Source: [Enterobacter] lignolyticus SCF1 (GTDB lineage Bacteria; Pseudomonadota; Gammaproteobacteria; Enterobacterales; Enterobacteriaceae). From it: a stretch of 64,000 bases of DNA. The stretch is taken from assembly GCF_000164865.1 (NCBI RefSeq), contig NC_014618.1, forward strand, positions 3,720,001 to 3,784,000. The letters are read 5' to 3'. The stretch's first letter is position 1; the number at the start of each line of letters is the position of its first letter. The notes under the pieces were generated by a model, which ran no database searches, had not been told where the DNA came from, and was given only the letters and a program-made list of their open reading frames with translations. This document shows, one piece after another, positions 20,869 to 29,180 of this stretch. Position numbers and translations under genes: made by a program.

Positions 20869-20885
20869 CTCCAGAGGAGTAAATT

Positions 20886-21773
20886 ATGAATATTGGATTT
20901 ATCGGCACCGGTATTATGGGCAAACCTATGGCCTATAATTTACAGCAGGCTGGCCATACCCTGCGTTTTTCAGAGCATTTCGAACCCGCGCCGGCAGAGC
21001 TCCTCAACGCCCACGGCATTGCCTGTAAAACACCTGATGAGGTCGCACGCGGTAGCGAGATAATTATCACCATGCTGCCCGATACCCCGCACGTTGAGGA
21101 TGTGCTGTTTCATCCTGAGCACGGCGTTATACACGGATTGTCGGCGGGGAAAATTGTCGTCGACATGAGCTCCATCTCACCGGTTGCGACTAAATCATTT
21201 GCGCAGCGCGTTTATGCAACGGGCGCTGAGTATGTCGATGCCCCGGTGTCAGGCGGCGAAGTCGGCGCCAAAGCGGGTACCTTGTCGATCATGGCGGGCG
21301 GTAATGAAAGCGCTTTTCAACGCGTAAAACCCCTGCTGGACGTGATGGGAAAAAACATCACGCTGGTCGGCAACGTCGGCGATGGCCAGACCTGCAAAGT
21401 CGCCAATCAGATTATTGTGGCGCTGAATATCGAAGCCGTTGCCGAAGCCTTACTCTTTGCCAGCAAATCCGGCGCCGATCCGGCGCGGGTACGCGAAGCG
21501 CTAATGGGAGGATTTGCCGCATCCCGGGTGCTGGAAGTTCACGGCGAGCGCATGATCAAAGGCACATTTGATCCTGGTTTTCGTATCAACCTGCACCAGA
21601 AAGATCTCAATCTGGCGCTGGAAAACGCCCGCCTGCTTCAGGTTGCGCTGCCAAACACCGCCACTACGCAGCAGCTGTTCAGCACCTGCGCCGCCCACGG
21701 CGGCAGCGGCTGGGATCACTCAGCGCTGATCCGCGCGCTTGAGGAAATGGCTAACTTCTCTATTCGCCAGTAA
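20886..21773 (+). CDS. glxR: Tartronate semialdehyde reductase (2-hydroxy-3-oxopropionate reductase)
   Basis: 295 residues, beta-hydroxyacid dehydrogenase family. N-terminal NAD(P)-binding GFIGTGIMGKPMAYNLQQAG; substrate-binding DAPVSGGEVGAKAGTLSIM; catalytic Lys in GDGQTCKVANQIIVALN; C-terminal HQKDLNLALENA. These match E. coli GlxR/GarR closely. It reduces tartronate semialdehyde to D-glycerate. The gene lies 17 bp after hyi with a clear CAGAGGAGTAAATT ribosome site. A terminator-like hairpin follows, separating it from the glycerate kinase. Confidence 0.93.
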   Translation: MNIGFIGTGIMGKPMAYNLQQAGHTLRFSEHFEPAPAELLNAHGIACKTPDEVARGSEIIITMLPDTPHVEDVLFHPEHGVIHGLSAGKIVVDMSSISPVATKSFAQRVYATGAEYVDAPVSGGEVGAKAGTLSIMAGGNESAFQRVKPLLDVMGKNITLVGNVGDGQTCKVANQIIVALNIEAVAEALLFASKSGADPARVREALMGGFAASRVLEVHGERMIKGTFDPGFRINLHQKDLNLALENARLLQVALPNTATTQQLFSTCAAHGGSGWDHSALIRALEEMANFSIRQ

Positions 21774-21782
21774 TAACCCGAA

Positions 21783-21805
21783 GGGAACCCCAGGTTCCCT
21801 TTTTT
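21783..21805 (+). terminator. Terminator-like hairpin between glxR and glxK
   Basis: GGGAACC (21783-21789) pairs with GGTTCCC (21793-21799) and is followed by six Ts. It lies inside the apparent operon and should reduce glycerate kinase expression relative to gcl-hyi-glxR. Confidence 0.75.
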
Positions 21806-21851
21806 CATCGCCCGATTTCCGTCCTGATACTATCTGAAAGAGAACCCCTCG

Positions 21852-22991
21852 ATGAAAATAATTATCTCTCCTGATTCCTTTAAAGAGTGCCTTCCCGCCT
21901 GGCAGGTCGCGCAGGCGCTGGCGACAGGGTGGCGCAATGTGCTGCCTGACAGCCACCTGGTGTGCCTGCCCGTTGCTGATGGCGGTGAAGGCACGCTCGA
22001 TACGCTGATCCATGCTACTCACGGCGCCTTTCATGAAAAGATCGTTACCGGGCCTTTAGGCGAACCGGTGAAGGCTCGCTTCGGCATCCTCGGCAATCAG
22101 CCGACGGCGGTCATTGAAATGGCGCAAGCATCGGGTCTTGAATGGTTAACGCCCGAGCAACGCGACCCGCTGCGGGCGACCTCTTTTGGTACCGGGGAGC
22201 TCATTCTCGCCGCTCTGGAACACGAGATCGATACCATCATCGTCTGTCTCGGCGGCAGCGCTACCAACGACGGCGGTGTGGGTATGATGTCCGCGCTGGG
22301 CGCCGCGTTTTTGGATCAACACGGAGCCCCCGTCAACAGCGGCGGGGCGGGCCTGTCAGCAATCGCAGAGATTGACCTTAGCCGACTGGACCCGCGCCTG
22401 AAGCAGGTTAAGGTGATTGCGGCCTGCGACGTCACCAACCCGCTTACCGGCGACAACGGCGCCACCCGGGTTTTTGGCCCGCAAAAAGGAGCCAACGCGG
22501 AGATGCTCGCCTGTCTGGAGCAGGGAATGGGCAATTACGCCCGACAGCTGCAGCGCTACTGCGGTAAAGATATTGACGCCATTCCCGGCGCTGGCGCGGC
22601 GGGTGGTACCGGAGCCGCGCTTCTGGCCTTCCTCGATGCCCGTCTGCAGCCGGGTATCGACATGGTGCTGGATGCCATCCATTACCACGATCACCTCAAC
22701 TACGCCTCGCTGGTGATTGTCGGCGAAGGAAAAATGGACCAACAGAGCCTCAACGGTAAAGCGCCCGTCGGCGCCGCGCGCATGGCGCAGAAGATGGGCG
22801 TACCGGTTATCGCCATCGCCGGCTATGTCGAACGCGGGCTTGGCGACGCCTTGCGCGAGAGCGGTATTGAAGCCTGTTTCCCGGTCGTGAATGGCCCGTG
22901 CGACCTCCCGACGGCGCTACGCGACGGTGAGGTTAATTTGATTCAGTTAGGCGAGAATCTGGCAGGGTTTTACCGTGCGGTGTTGAGTTAA
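21852..22991 (+). CDS. glxK: Glycerate 2-kinase family protein
   Basis: 379 residues, glycerate kinase type 1 family. MKIIISPDSFKECLPAWQVAQAL is the family N-terminus; PVADGGEGTLDTL, FGTGELILAAL, CLGGSATNDGGVGM, ACDVTNPLTGDNGATRVFGPQKGA and GEGKMDQQSLNGKAP follow in order. It phosphorylates D-glycerate, probably at C2, so that the pathway enters at 2-phosphoglycerate. The 78-bp gap with a terminator before it suggests partial uncoupling from gcl-hyi-glxR. GlxK versus GarK cannot be told from sequence alone; the symbol follows the gcl-hyi-glxR context. Confidence 0.9.
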   Translation: MKIIISPDSFKECLPAWQVAQALATGWRNVLPDSHLVCLPVADGGEGTLDTLIHATHGAFHEKIVTGPLGEPVKARFGILGNQPTAVIEMAQASGLEWLTPEQRDPLRATSFGTGELILAALEHEIDTIIVCLGGSATNDGGVGMMSALGAAFLDQHGAPVNSGGAGLSAIAEIDLSRLDPRLKQVKVIAACDVTNPLTGDNGATRVFGPQKGANAEMLACLEQGMGNYARQLQRYCGKDIDAIPGAGAAGGTGAALLAFLDARLQPGIDMVLDAIHYHDHLNYASLVIVGEGKMDQQSLNGKAPVGAARMAQKMGVPVIAIAGYVERGLGDALRESGIEACFPVVNGPCDLPTALRDGEVNLIQLGENLAGFYRAVLS

Positions 22992-22996
22992 CCACA

Positions 22997-23016
22997 GCCC
23001 CGGCAGCAGCCGGGGC
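22997..23016. terminator. Bidirectional terminator between glxK and the BCCT gene
   Basis: GCCCCGGC (22997-23004) pairs with GCCGGGGC (23009-23016), followed by CGTTTTAT on the + strand. It separates convergent genes. Confidence 0.7.
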
Positions 23017-23023
23017 CGTTTTA

Positions 23024-24553
23024 TCAGCGGTTGTTATCACGCGCATGCTGCGTCAGAAAACTTTTCAGCAGAATGAAGACTACGCCGCACAGCGGCAGTC
23101 CCGTCAGAATGGAGACCGTCTGCAGCGGTTGCAAACTTTGCGCATCAAGCAGATACAGCGTCGTGGCCACAATGCCGGTCAGGATCAACCAGAACGCGAC
23201 ATTCCAGAACTCAGGCTCCCGGCGACAATCCGCCTGCTTTTGCGTGGCAAACCCCAGCGCATACCCGACCGTACAATGACCGGTAATATACGAAATCAGC
23301 GCAATAGCGCCGAACGCAAAGAGGAAGAGCGGGCTCCACGGCAGCTGTTCCAGCAGCCGCGAGACAACAACGCCGCGCCCCTGCTCGTTCATCACCGGAA
23401 TGAAATCCATGACCTGGCTGGTTTGCAGATATAAACCAAAGTTGGCCAGCACCATATAGAAAACCATACACCCGAGCGAACCGGCCAGCGTGCCGCAGAC
23501 GATCAGCTGACGAATCGTCCGCCCCTTCGAGATACGGGCAATAAACAGCCCAAACGGAATGGCGTACACCACCCACCAGGAGAAATAAAACACCGTCCAT
23601 GCCTGCGGGAATCCCCCCTTCCCGATAGCATCGGTACTGAGGCTCATCGTGATAAAATTTTGCAGCATCAGCCCCAGACCATCAATGGACTGGTTGAGAA
23701 TAAAGGCCGTTGGCCCACAAACCAGAATCGCCAGCAGCATCACAATATCGGCACGGATATTCCAGTTGCTCGCCCGGGCCACGCCGTTTTTAAGACCAAA
23801 AAACAGGATCAGCAACGGCACCAGGGTCCAGATAAAAATGACAACGACGTTCATCAATTGCCCGTCGGGATCCAGCCCGAAAACATGGCAGAACACCGCG
23901 GAGATCATCGGCGTACCGAGCGCCAGCGAAGTGACGGCTCCGCCCAGCAGGCCAAACATATAGAAGAAATTCAGCAAATGCCCGCACACGCCATCGACCC
24001 GGTTTCCCAGCCAGCCCCGGCACAAGTCGCTAATTTTCAGCGAGGTGGTTTTCTTTACATGCATAAACCAGCCAATCGGAACCGCACAAATCAGGTACCA
24101 TGCCCAGGCCGAAGGCCCCCAGTGAAACATACCGTACGCCGACGCCCAACGGGCCGCCTGTACGCTCCCGGGCTCAGCGCCGAACGGCGGCTGCTGAATA
24201 ATCCAAATCCACTCTACCGAGGCCAGATAGAGCAGGCTGCCGCCGGTGCCGGAGGTAAAAATAAGGCCGAGCCAGGTCAGAAAGCTGAAATCCGGTTTGT
24301 CCCCTGGCGCGCCGAGCAAAATCGTCCCATAGCGCGAGCAGGCAAGCCACGCGCAGCTGATTATCACCAGAAACGTCATGACCAGGAAAAAACCGCCCAT
24401 TTCCCAGGTCAGATAGTGATGCATCTGATTAATATAGCGGCTGGCCTCGAGGGGATATATCGTCAGACAGGCAATGACGACCCCAATAAACACGACGGCG
24501 GGAATAAACACGCTCGCCTCAATGCGGGCGAAGTGCCTTCTCAGCAATAACAT
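23024..24553 (-). CDS. BCCT-family (betaine/carnitine/choline-type) transporter
   Basis: 509 residues from ATG 24553, which has CAGGAG upstream; the frame runs 144 codons further but that part is a shadow of neighbouring genes. About 12 membrane helices. The family signature is visible in AWTVFYFSWWVVYAIPFGLF and ARISKGRTIRQ, and the TM4 segment reads MFHWGPSAWAWYL, with Ser where many members have His. BCCT carriers import zwitterionic or quaternary ammonium compounds, some by exchange. Last gene of a leftward operon (gldA relic, MFS, FAD oxidoreductase, small protein, BCCT). The substrate is unknown and may be the pathway's entry compound. Confidence 0.88.
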   Translation of the reverse strand: MLLLRRHFARIEASVFIPAVVFIGVVIACLTIYPLEASRYINQMHHYLTWEMGGFFLVMTFLVIISCAWLACSRYGTILLGAPGDKPDFSFLTWLGLIFTSGTGGSLLYLASVEWIWIIQQPPFGAEPGSVQAARWASAYGMFHWGPSAWAWYLICAVPIGWFMHVKKTTSLKISDLCRGWLGNRVDGVCGHLLNFFYMFGLLGGAVTSLALGTPMISAVFCHVFGLDPDGQLMNVVVIFIWTLVPLLILFFGLKNGVARASNWNIRADIVMLLAILVCGPTAFILNQSIDGLGLMLQNFITMSLSTDAIGKGGFPQAWTVFYFSWWVVYAIPFGLFIARISKGRTIRQLIVCGTLAGSLGCMVFYMVLANFGLYLQTSQVMDFIPVMNEQGRGVVVSRLLEQLPWSPLFLFAFGAIALISYITGHCTVGYALGFATQKQADCRREPEFWNVAFWLILTGIVATTLYLLDAQSLQPLQTVSILTGLPLCGVVFILLKSFLTQHARDNNR

Positions 24554-24576
24554 ACGTATCTCCTGAACAATCTGGT

Positions 24577-24801
24577 TTAGCGAACGTTGGTGCTGCGATG
24601 CTGTTGTTTTCTTTTTTGTAACTGTCGGGAAAGACGCAGGGAGAAAAACGCGCAAAGCAGCGCCAGCGCGCCCATACAAAACAGCATCAGCCCGCGCTGT
24701 TGTTGCTGAAGCATATAAAGAAAGATCCCCAGAAAGGCGCCGCAAAGAAGCGTTGTTCCCCAGTAGTTCGCCCGCAGATGCTCCAGCTCGTCGTCCTTCA
24801 T
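24577..24801 (-). CDS. Small two-helix membrane protein, unknown function
   Basis: 74 residues from ATG 24801, chosen because AAAGGAGG stands six bases before it; an ATG seven codons earlier lacks this. A charged N-terminus (MKDDELEHLRANYWG) is followed by two hydrophobic segments (about 16-33 and 38-57) separated by QQQQRG, then a very basic tail (LQKRKQQHRSTN). It lies between the FAD oxidoreductase and the BCCT transporter with 23 bp to the latter. I do not recognise the family. Its form resembles small accessory subunits encoded next to secondary transporters, but that is inference from context. Confidence 0.7.
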   Translation of the reverse strand: MKDDELEHLRANYWGTTLLCGAFLGIFLYMLQQQQRGLMLFCMGALALLCAFFSLRLSRQLQKRKQQHRSTNVR

Positions 24802-24852
24802 GTGTTCCTCCTTTCTGAACACAGGGCGCCGTCTGGCGCCCTGCTATTGTGG

Positions 24853-26214
24853 CTATCCCAGGCGCACACCCTGAGCCTGTAACGTCCTTTGCAGCTGAGG
24901 AATATCGACATGCCGAACGACGCGGTTCTGGCGCAATGACTCGGCCGCCGCCGTGCCCGCCGCCTCTCCGGTGACCGCACAGCACATCATGTTGCGCATT
25001 GAGGTATGAGCCACCACGCCGGCAGAGATACAGCGCCCGGCCACCAGCAGGTTCTCTACGGTTTTAGGCACCAGGCACCCGTAGGGGATCTGGAAAAAGC
25101 GGCCCGTCGTCGGCAAAATCAGATAGCCTGAACCATCGATAAATTCAGGGAAAATACCGACGCTGTCCGCACAGCGTCCCTGGTTGAGCACGTACTCATC
25201 GGCAATACGCACCTCTCCGTCAATCAGCCGGGATTCGCGGGTCCCCAGCGTCGCCCCAAAATTGCGCAGGCGCGCGTTCTCAAACCCGGGGACGTAATGG
25301 CGCAGCGCGTCAATAGCCCATAGCGCCTGCTGGCGACCGGCAATTTCGGCCTGGGTTAAATCGAAGACGTCGGTACAGTCGTAACCGAAGGCGTACACCA
25401 TATTCAACTGGAACGCTTCACCGCTTTCCGAGAACGTAGACCAGGTGCCGGCGATAGCCTGCGCATCGCCAGGAATGACTCCTTCTTCCTGCGCGCGGGT
25501 GAAAATCTCCTCCATGTACGGGCTGAACATCCGGTCTTCCTTGCCGGTGGTCTGGATAGTCCAGTTTTTCCCCCAATCGGCGTAGGTCGGCTGTAACTCC
25601 TCCTGCACGAAGCGATTAAAGCGCGCCACATCCACCCCGGCGCAGCTGAACATGACGGTAACGCCCATCAGTTTATCTTTACTGCGTTTGGTCCACGGCG
25701 CTCCGGCGCGCGCAGCGACGTCAGCATCACCGGTGCAATCGACAATGCGCTTGGCGAGGATCGCGCCGCGTCCGGATTTGTTCTCCACAATGACCCCGCA
25801 CAGCGTATCCCCTTCTTTGATGACATCAACCACCCAGGAGTGGTACAGCGGCTCGACGCCCGCCTCGACAATCATCTGATCGGCGACGACTTTAAACCCT
25901 TCAGTGTCAATCACTTCGCTAATCGACTGCGGTTCGGGACGGGTGAAGCCGAGCTCCCGGGCCCGATGCTCGTACTCCCGGCAAATCCCTTCGCAATCTT
26001 CGGTGCCGGGGTGGCGATACCAGGCAAAGCTCTCTACCCCAACCTGCGTCAACACGCCGCCCAAAGAGCCATAGCGTTCAACAATCATGGTCCTGGCGCC
26101 CAATCGCCCCGCGGCAATGGCCGCCGTCAGCCCCGCCGGACCGCCGCCAATGACCAGAACGTCCGTCTGAGCAATCACCGGCGTCTGACGCGCGCATTCA
26201 TGAATCATTTCCAT
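24853..26214 (-). CDS. FAD-dependent oxidoreductase (FAD_oxidored family), copy 2
   Basis: 453 residues, colinear with the protein at 14346-15716: VLVIGGGPAGLTAAIAAGRLG (residues about 20-40), VERYGSLGGVLTQVGVESFAWYRHPG, IVDCTGDADVAARAGAPWTKRSKDKL, NFGATLGTRESRLIDGEVRI and NLLVAGRCISAGVVAHTSMRNM. No signal peptide or membrane segment. The pair probably arose by an old duplication, since many positions differ. It is cotranscribed with MFS and BCCT carriers rather than NhaC, so the two copies may act on different substrates or on successive steps. Reaction unknown. Confidence 0.8.
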   Translation of the reverse strand: MEMIHECARQTPVIAQTDVLVIGGGPAGLTAAIAAGRLGARTMIVERYGSLGGVLTQVGVESFAWYRHPGTEDCEGICREYEHRARELGFTRPEPQSISEVIDTEGFKVVADQMIVEAGVEPLYHSWVVDVIKEGDTLCGVIVENKSGRGAILAKRIVDCTGDADVAARAGAPWTKRSKDKLMGVTVMFSCAGVDVARFNRFVQEELQPTYADWGKNWTIQTTGKEDRMFSPYMEEIFTRAQEEGVIPGDAQAIAGTWSTFSESGEAFQLNMVYAFGYDCTDVFDLTQAEIAGRQQALWAIDALRHYVPGFENARLRNFGATLGTRESRLIDGEVRIADEYVLNQGRCADSVGIFPEFIDGSGYLILPTTGRFFQIPYGCLVPKTVENLLVAGRCISAGVVAHTSMRNMMCCAVTGEAAGTAAAESLRQNRVVRHVDIPQLQRTLQAQGVRLG

Positions 26215-26238
26215 CGTTACTTCTCCAGTCGTCTGTAT

Positions 26239-27513
26239 TCAGGATGCGCAGTCAACGTTGGCTTGCTGCGCCTTCGTCGCTTCTGCGTTGACCCGGTTCT
26301 TACGGTTTACGTGCTGCAATACCAGTGCCGCGACCAGCCCCACAAATGCGCAGCCCAGCATGAACATGAACACGTCCTGATAACCGGCAATACCCGGTTT
26401 GCGGTCAACCATATTGCCCACCATCGTGTAGCAGTAGATTTCCGGGAAATAGGTCAGCAGCGAAATCAGCCCCGCAGCGGTACCGGTGACTTTGGCCGGG
26501 ATTTTTACCTCATCGATAATGGAGAAGAACACAGCATTCGCGGAGTAAATGAACACGCCCAGCGCCACCATATTTGCGAGAGCAATCGTGACGTAGCGCG
26601 TATCGCCAGGCAGGAAACAATAGACGGTCGTGAAGACGATCATTCCGATAAAGGCGTAGATCATAAAACGGGTACGCGACGCGCAGCGATCCGCCAGTTG
26701 CCCGCCAATCAGCCCCCCCATCGCAAACAGTACGTAGGCGCGGATAATACTGGCGATCGCCACTTCCGATTCGCCCATATGCAGCACCTGCGTCAGATAC
26801 GGCGTGACCATGCCGAAGCCGATATAAATTGACCACATGCTGAACGTCACAATGCCAGCCAGCCAGACGGTAGGCATCTTCAGCACCACCGCCATGTCGG
26901 CAAGACGGAAGTTGCTTTTATCTTCATTATGCGTTTCATCTTCGCAGACGAACCAGGCCAGTACGCCGGTCAGCACCGTGACCACCGAGTAGAAAATGAT
27001 GGTGGCCCTTAAACCTTCAACGCCTTCGCCGAATTTCGCAAATAACGGAACGGAAAGAAAACCCAGTACGATGGACGTCAGCCCTTTGCCCAGGAACCAA
27101 TAACCGTACAGCCGCCCCTGCTGCTCGCTGGAACCCAGCGTACGAATAATACGCACGCACACGGCCCAGAACGTAAATACGGTAGTGACCGCCCACAGCG
27201 CGTGTAAAAGAACAATCATGGTGTAGGACGGGAATGTCGCGTAATAAAAGCCGCTAATCCCCGTAGAGATCAGAGAAAATGTCATTAGCTTCCGCGCAGA
27301 AAAACGGTCTGCGGCCCAACCGCCGGGTAAATATAATAAAAAGTTAACTAAACCATAGGCTGTCATTAAAAAACCGAGCTCAGCATTGGTTGCGCCCGTG
27401 GCCTGCTGCATAGCCTCATAATAGGTTTCACGAAGATAGGGCAATTTATATATTGCACTACCCGCAATGCCGCACAGCGCCAGCGTTATCCATTTTCTCC
27501 AGTTACTGGACAT
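26239..27513 (-). CDS. MFS transporter, UhpC/GlpT-like (organophosphate:anion or related) fold
   Basis: 424 residues from ATG 27513 (MSSNWRKWITLALCG), preceded by GGAG; the open frame extends 23 codons upstream without family features. Twelve hydrophobic segments, with GGWAADRFSARKLMTFSL between TM2 and TM3 and GGQLADRCASRTRFM at the equivalent place in the second half: the duplicated MFS loop motif. A long central loop (EDETHNEDKSNF) is present. Substrate not determinable; the context suggests a small hydroxylated acid or sugar derivative. It is the first intact gene of the leftward operon and directly follows the gldA-like relic. The subfamily is a guess. Confidence 0.8.
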   Translation of the reverse strand: MSSNWRKWITLALCGIAGSAIYKLPYLRETYYEAMQQATGATNAELGFLMTAYGLVNFLLYLPGGWAADRFSARKLMTFSLISTGISGFYYATFPSYTMIVLLHALWAVTTVFTFWAVCVRIIRTLGSSEQQGRLYGYWFLGKGLTSIVLGFLSVPLFAKFGEGVEGLRATIIFYSVVTVLTGVLAWFVCEDETHNEDKSNFRLADMAVVLKMPTVWLAGIVTFSMWSIYIGFGMVTPYLTQVLHMGESEVAIASIIRAYVLFAMGGLIGGQLADRCASRTRFMIYAFIGMIVFTTVYCFLPGDTRYVTIALANMVALGVFIYSANAVFFSIIDEVKIPAKVTGTAAGLISLLTYFPEIYCYTMVGNMVDRKPGIAGYQDVFMFMLGCAFVGLVAALVLQHVNRKNRVNAEATKAQQANVDCAS

Positions 27514-27590
27514 ATCTATCTCCACATCAAAATTAAATGCATGTTTGTTATGGCCCGCCGTTCTGCGGGCCATTATTTTCATCGTTAGTT

Positions 27591-27776
27591 TTAAAGCCCC
27601 AGAGGGTACGCGGTTAAAATTACTGAATAAACATTCTGAGTTGTCATGGGGAATGACATATTGTGAGTGGTTTCTCCTGCCGCGGCAGGGGCTTTAGCAA
27701 TTGCACAGCTTGCGATATTATTCAGAGTGCGACTTTTCTGAAAAAATTTCCCCGGACTAATAATTATCTTATTCAT
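27591..27776 (-). pseudogene. Internally deleted glycerol dehydrogenase (gldA/dhaD-like) relic
   Basis: The 61-codon frame starts MNKIIISPGKFFQ, like the GldA start (DRIIQSPGKYIQ), and its second half AAAGETTHNMSFPMTTQNVYS resembles the GldA C-terminus (EGETIHNM...TPDQVYA). About 300 residues between the two are missing, yet the join is in frame. A GAGG ribosome site and ATG are intact, so a short peptide may still be made, but it cannot bind NAD or metal. It lies at the head of the leftward operon, 77 bp before the MFS gene. It suggests that the ancestral island encoded a polyol/DHA dehydrogenase. The alignment is from memory of the family. Confidence 0.65.
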
Positions 27777-27955
27777 ATCATGCCTCGCATCGCTGACTGC
27801 AGTTCATAATCAACGTATCGCTGTGAGCACATCAGCGGCAAGGACTTCATTAAAGAAAAAACTGTTTTTATGATCGCGCTGTAAAAACCCGCCCTTTCCG
27901 AATGTTTACAAGCCTATTTCCTGAAAACCAGTCACAATATTTCCCTCAATATCTA

Positions 27956-27982
27956 GCCACTATTTCATTTTGAAACAGTGGC
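27956..27982. promoter_or_regulatory. Island operator copy 4, extended 27-bp palindrome
   Basis: The core ATTTCA-TTT-TGAAAC (27962-27976) is flanked by GCCACT on the left and AGTGGC on the right, which are exact inverted complements. The result is a 27-bp palindrome with one mismatched pair. It lies between divergent operons, 122 bp from the dhaK start at its centre-proximal edge, and could serve both. Confidence 0.65.
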
Positions 27983-27993
27983 TATCAAAAACC

Positions 27994-28008
27994 GTTTCAT
28001 TATGAACC
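27994..28008. promoter_or_regulatory. Island operator copy 5 (GTTTCA-TTA-TGAACC)
   Basis: Left arm perfect, right arm one mismatch. Its centre is 32 bp from copy 4, the same arrangement as the gcl pair. It lies 89 bp upstream of dhaK. Confidence 0.55.
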
Positions 28009-28097
28009 TTTCCCGACGGTCATTTGTTTAACTAGCCACGGATAATTAATCTCACCAGAAGAAATTCTGGCTGTTCACCCACGTTATCAGGACAAGA

Positions 28098-29168
28098 ATG
28101 AGCATGAAAAAGTTAATTAACCAGATTGATACCGTTGTCACAGAACAAATGGAGGGCATGGTCGCCTGCTGGCCACACCTGCAGGCAAGCTATGATCCCC
28201 GCTTTATCTGGCACTCACAGCCAAAAAACGTCGTGGCGCTGGTCTCGGGTGGCGGTTCCGGGCACGAACCCCTGCACTCCGGATTCATCGGCACCGGCAT
28301 GCTGACCGGCGCCTGCCCTGGTGAGGTTTTTACGTCCCCGACCCCCGATCAAATGATCGAATGCGCAAAAAAGGTCGATAGCGGCGCAGGTGTCCTGTTT
28401 TTTATCAAAAACTACACCGGGGATATTCTCAACTTCGAAACTGCCGTGGAAATGCTTCATGAGGAAGGTATCAAAGTCGGCACGGTGATTATTGACGATG
28501 ATGTCGCCGTCAAGGATAGCCTGTACACCGCCGGGCGCCGAGGCGTCGCTGGCACTCTCTTTGTAGAGAAAATCGTTGGCGCGGCGGCGCTGCAGGGATA
28601 CTCCCTTGAAGCCTGCGAAAAACTGGGCCGCGACGTCAACAACGCCACACGCTCTTTCGGCGTGGCCCTCGCGGCGTGTACGGTACCGGCCGCCGGTAAA
28701 CCCTCATTCGAGCTGGCGGATAACGAAATTGAGTTCGGCGTGGGTATTCACGGCGAACCGGGTATTGAAAGACGCGCCTTGCCGGATCTTGATACCCTGG
28801 TTGCCAGCGTCATGGCGCAATTAGTGGATAACACGCCATGGCTTAGAACCTTGCGCCACTGGGATCGCCCTACCGACGACTGGATGGCAACCACGTCGGC
28901 GAATACACGGTTTGATAATCACGACGAGTATATAGTGCTTATCAATGGTCTCGGCGCTACGCCGGAATCGGAACTTTATGGCGTAGCCCGGGCGGTGACG
29001 CGTGCGGCAAAGCAACGCGGTATTCGCATCGTTCGCCACCTGGTCGGCAACTACTGTACATCACTGGATATGGCCGGTTTTTCCGTAAGCCTGCTGAAAT
29101 GCTCCCCATCGTTTTTAGCGCTGTGGGACGCACCGGTCAACACGCCTGCGCTTCGCTGGGGATGCTAA
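28098..29168 (+). CDS. dhaK: Dihydroxyacetone kinase subunit DhaK
   Basis: 356 residues. GGGSGHEPLH carries His56 and EFGVGIHGEPGIERR carries His218, the residue that binds dihydroxyacetone covalently as a hemiaminal; NYTGDILNFE carries Asp109. All match E. coli DhaK. The enzyme phosphorylates dihydroxyacetone to DHAP, using ADP-bound DhaL as phosphate carrier. In this island the true substrate may be DHA or a related ketose or hydroxyaldehyde. First gene of dhaK-dhaL-dhaM (12-bp and 2-bp gaps), with an operator pair upstream. It differs from E. coli DhaK at many surface positions, so a paralogue with altered specificity is possible. Confidence 0.92.
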   Translation: MSMKKLINQIDTVVTEQMEGMVACWPHLQASYDPRFIWHSQPKNVVALVSGGGSGHEPLHSGFIGTGMLTGACPGEVFTSPTPDQMIECAKKVDSGAGVLFFIKNYTGDILNFETAVEMLHEEGIKVGTVIIDDDVAVKDSLYTAGRRGVAGTLFVEKIVGAAALQGYSLEACEKLGRDVNNATRSFGVALAACTVPAAGKPSFELADNEIEFGVGIHGEPGIERRALPDLDTLVASVMAQLVDNTPWLRTLRHWDRPTDDWMATTSANTRFDNHDEYIVLINGLGATPESELYGVARAVTRAAKQRGIRIVRHLVGNYCTSLDMAGFSVSLLKCSPSFLALWDAPVNTPALRWGC

Positions 29169-29180
29169 AAAGGACATCAT

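Larger units (their letters stand above)
27777..28097. other. Divergent control region between the leftward operon and dhaKLM
   Basis: This 321-bp region holds no gene. It contains the two inverted repeats listed separately and an AT-rich stretch before dhaK (GATAATTAAT near 28041-28050) that could include a -10 element. No sigma54 promoter was recognised. Confidence 0.5.
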
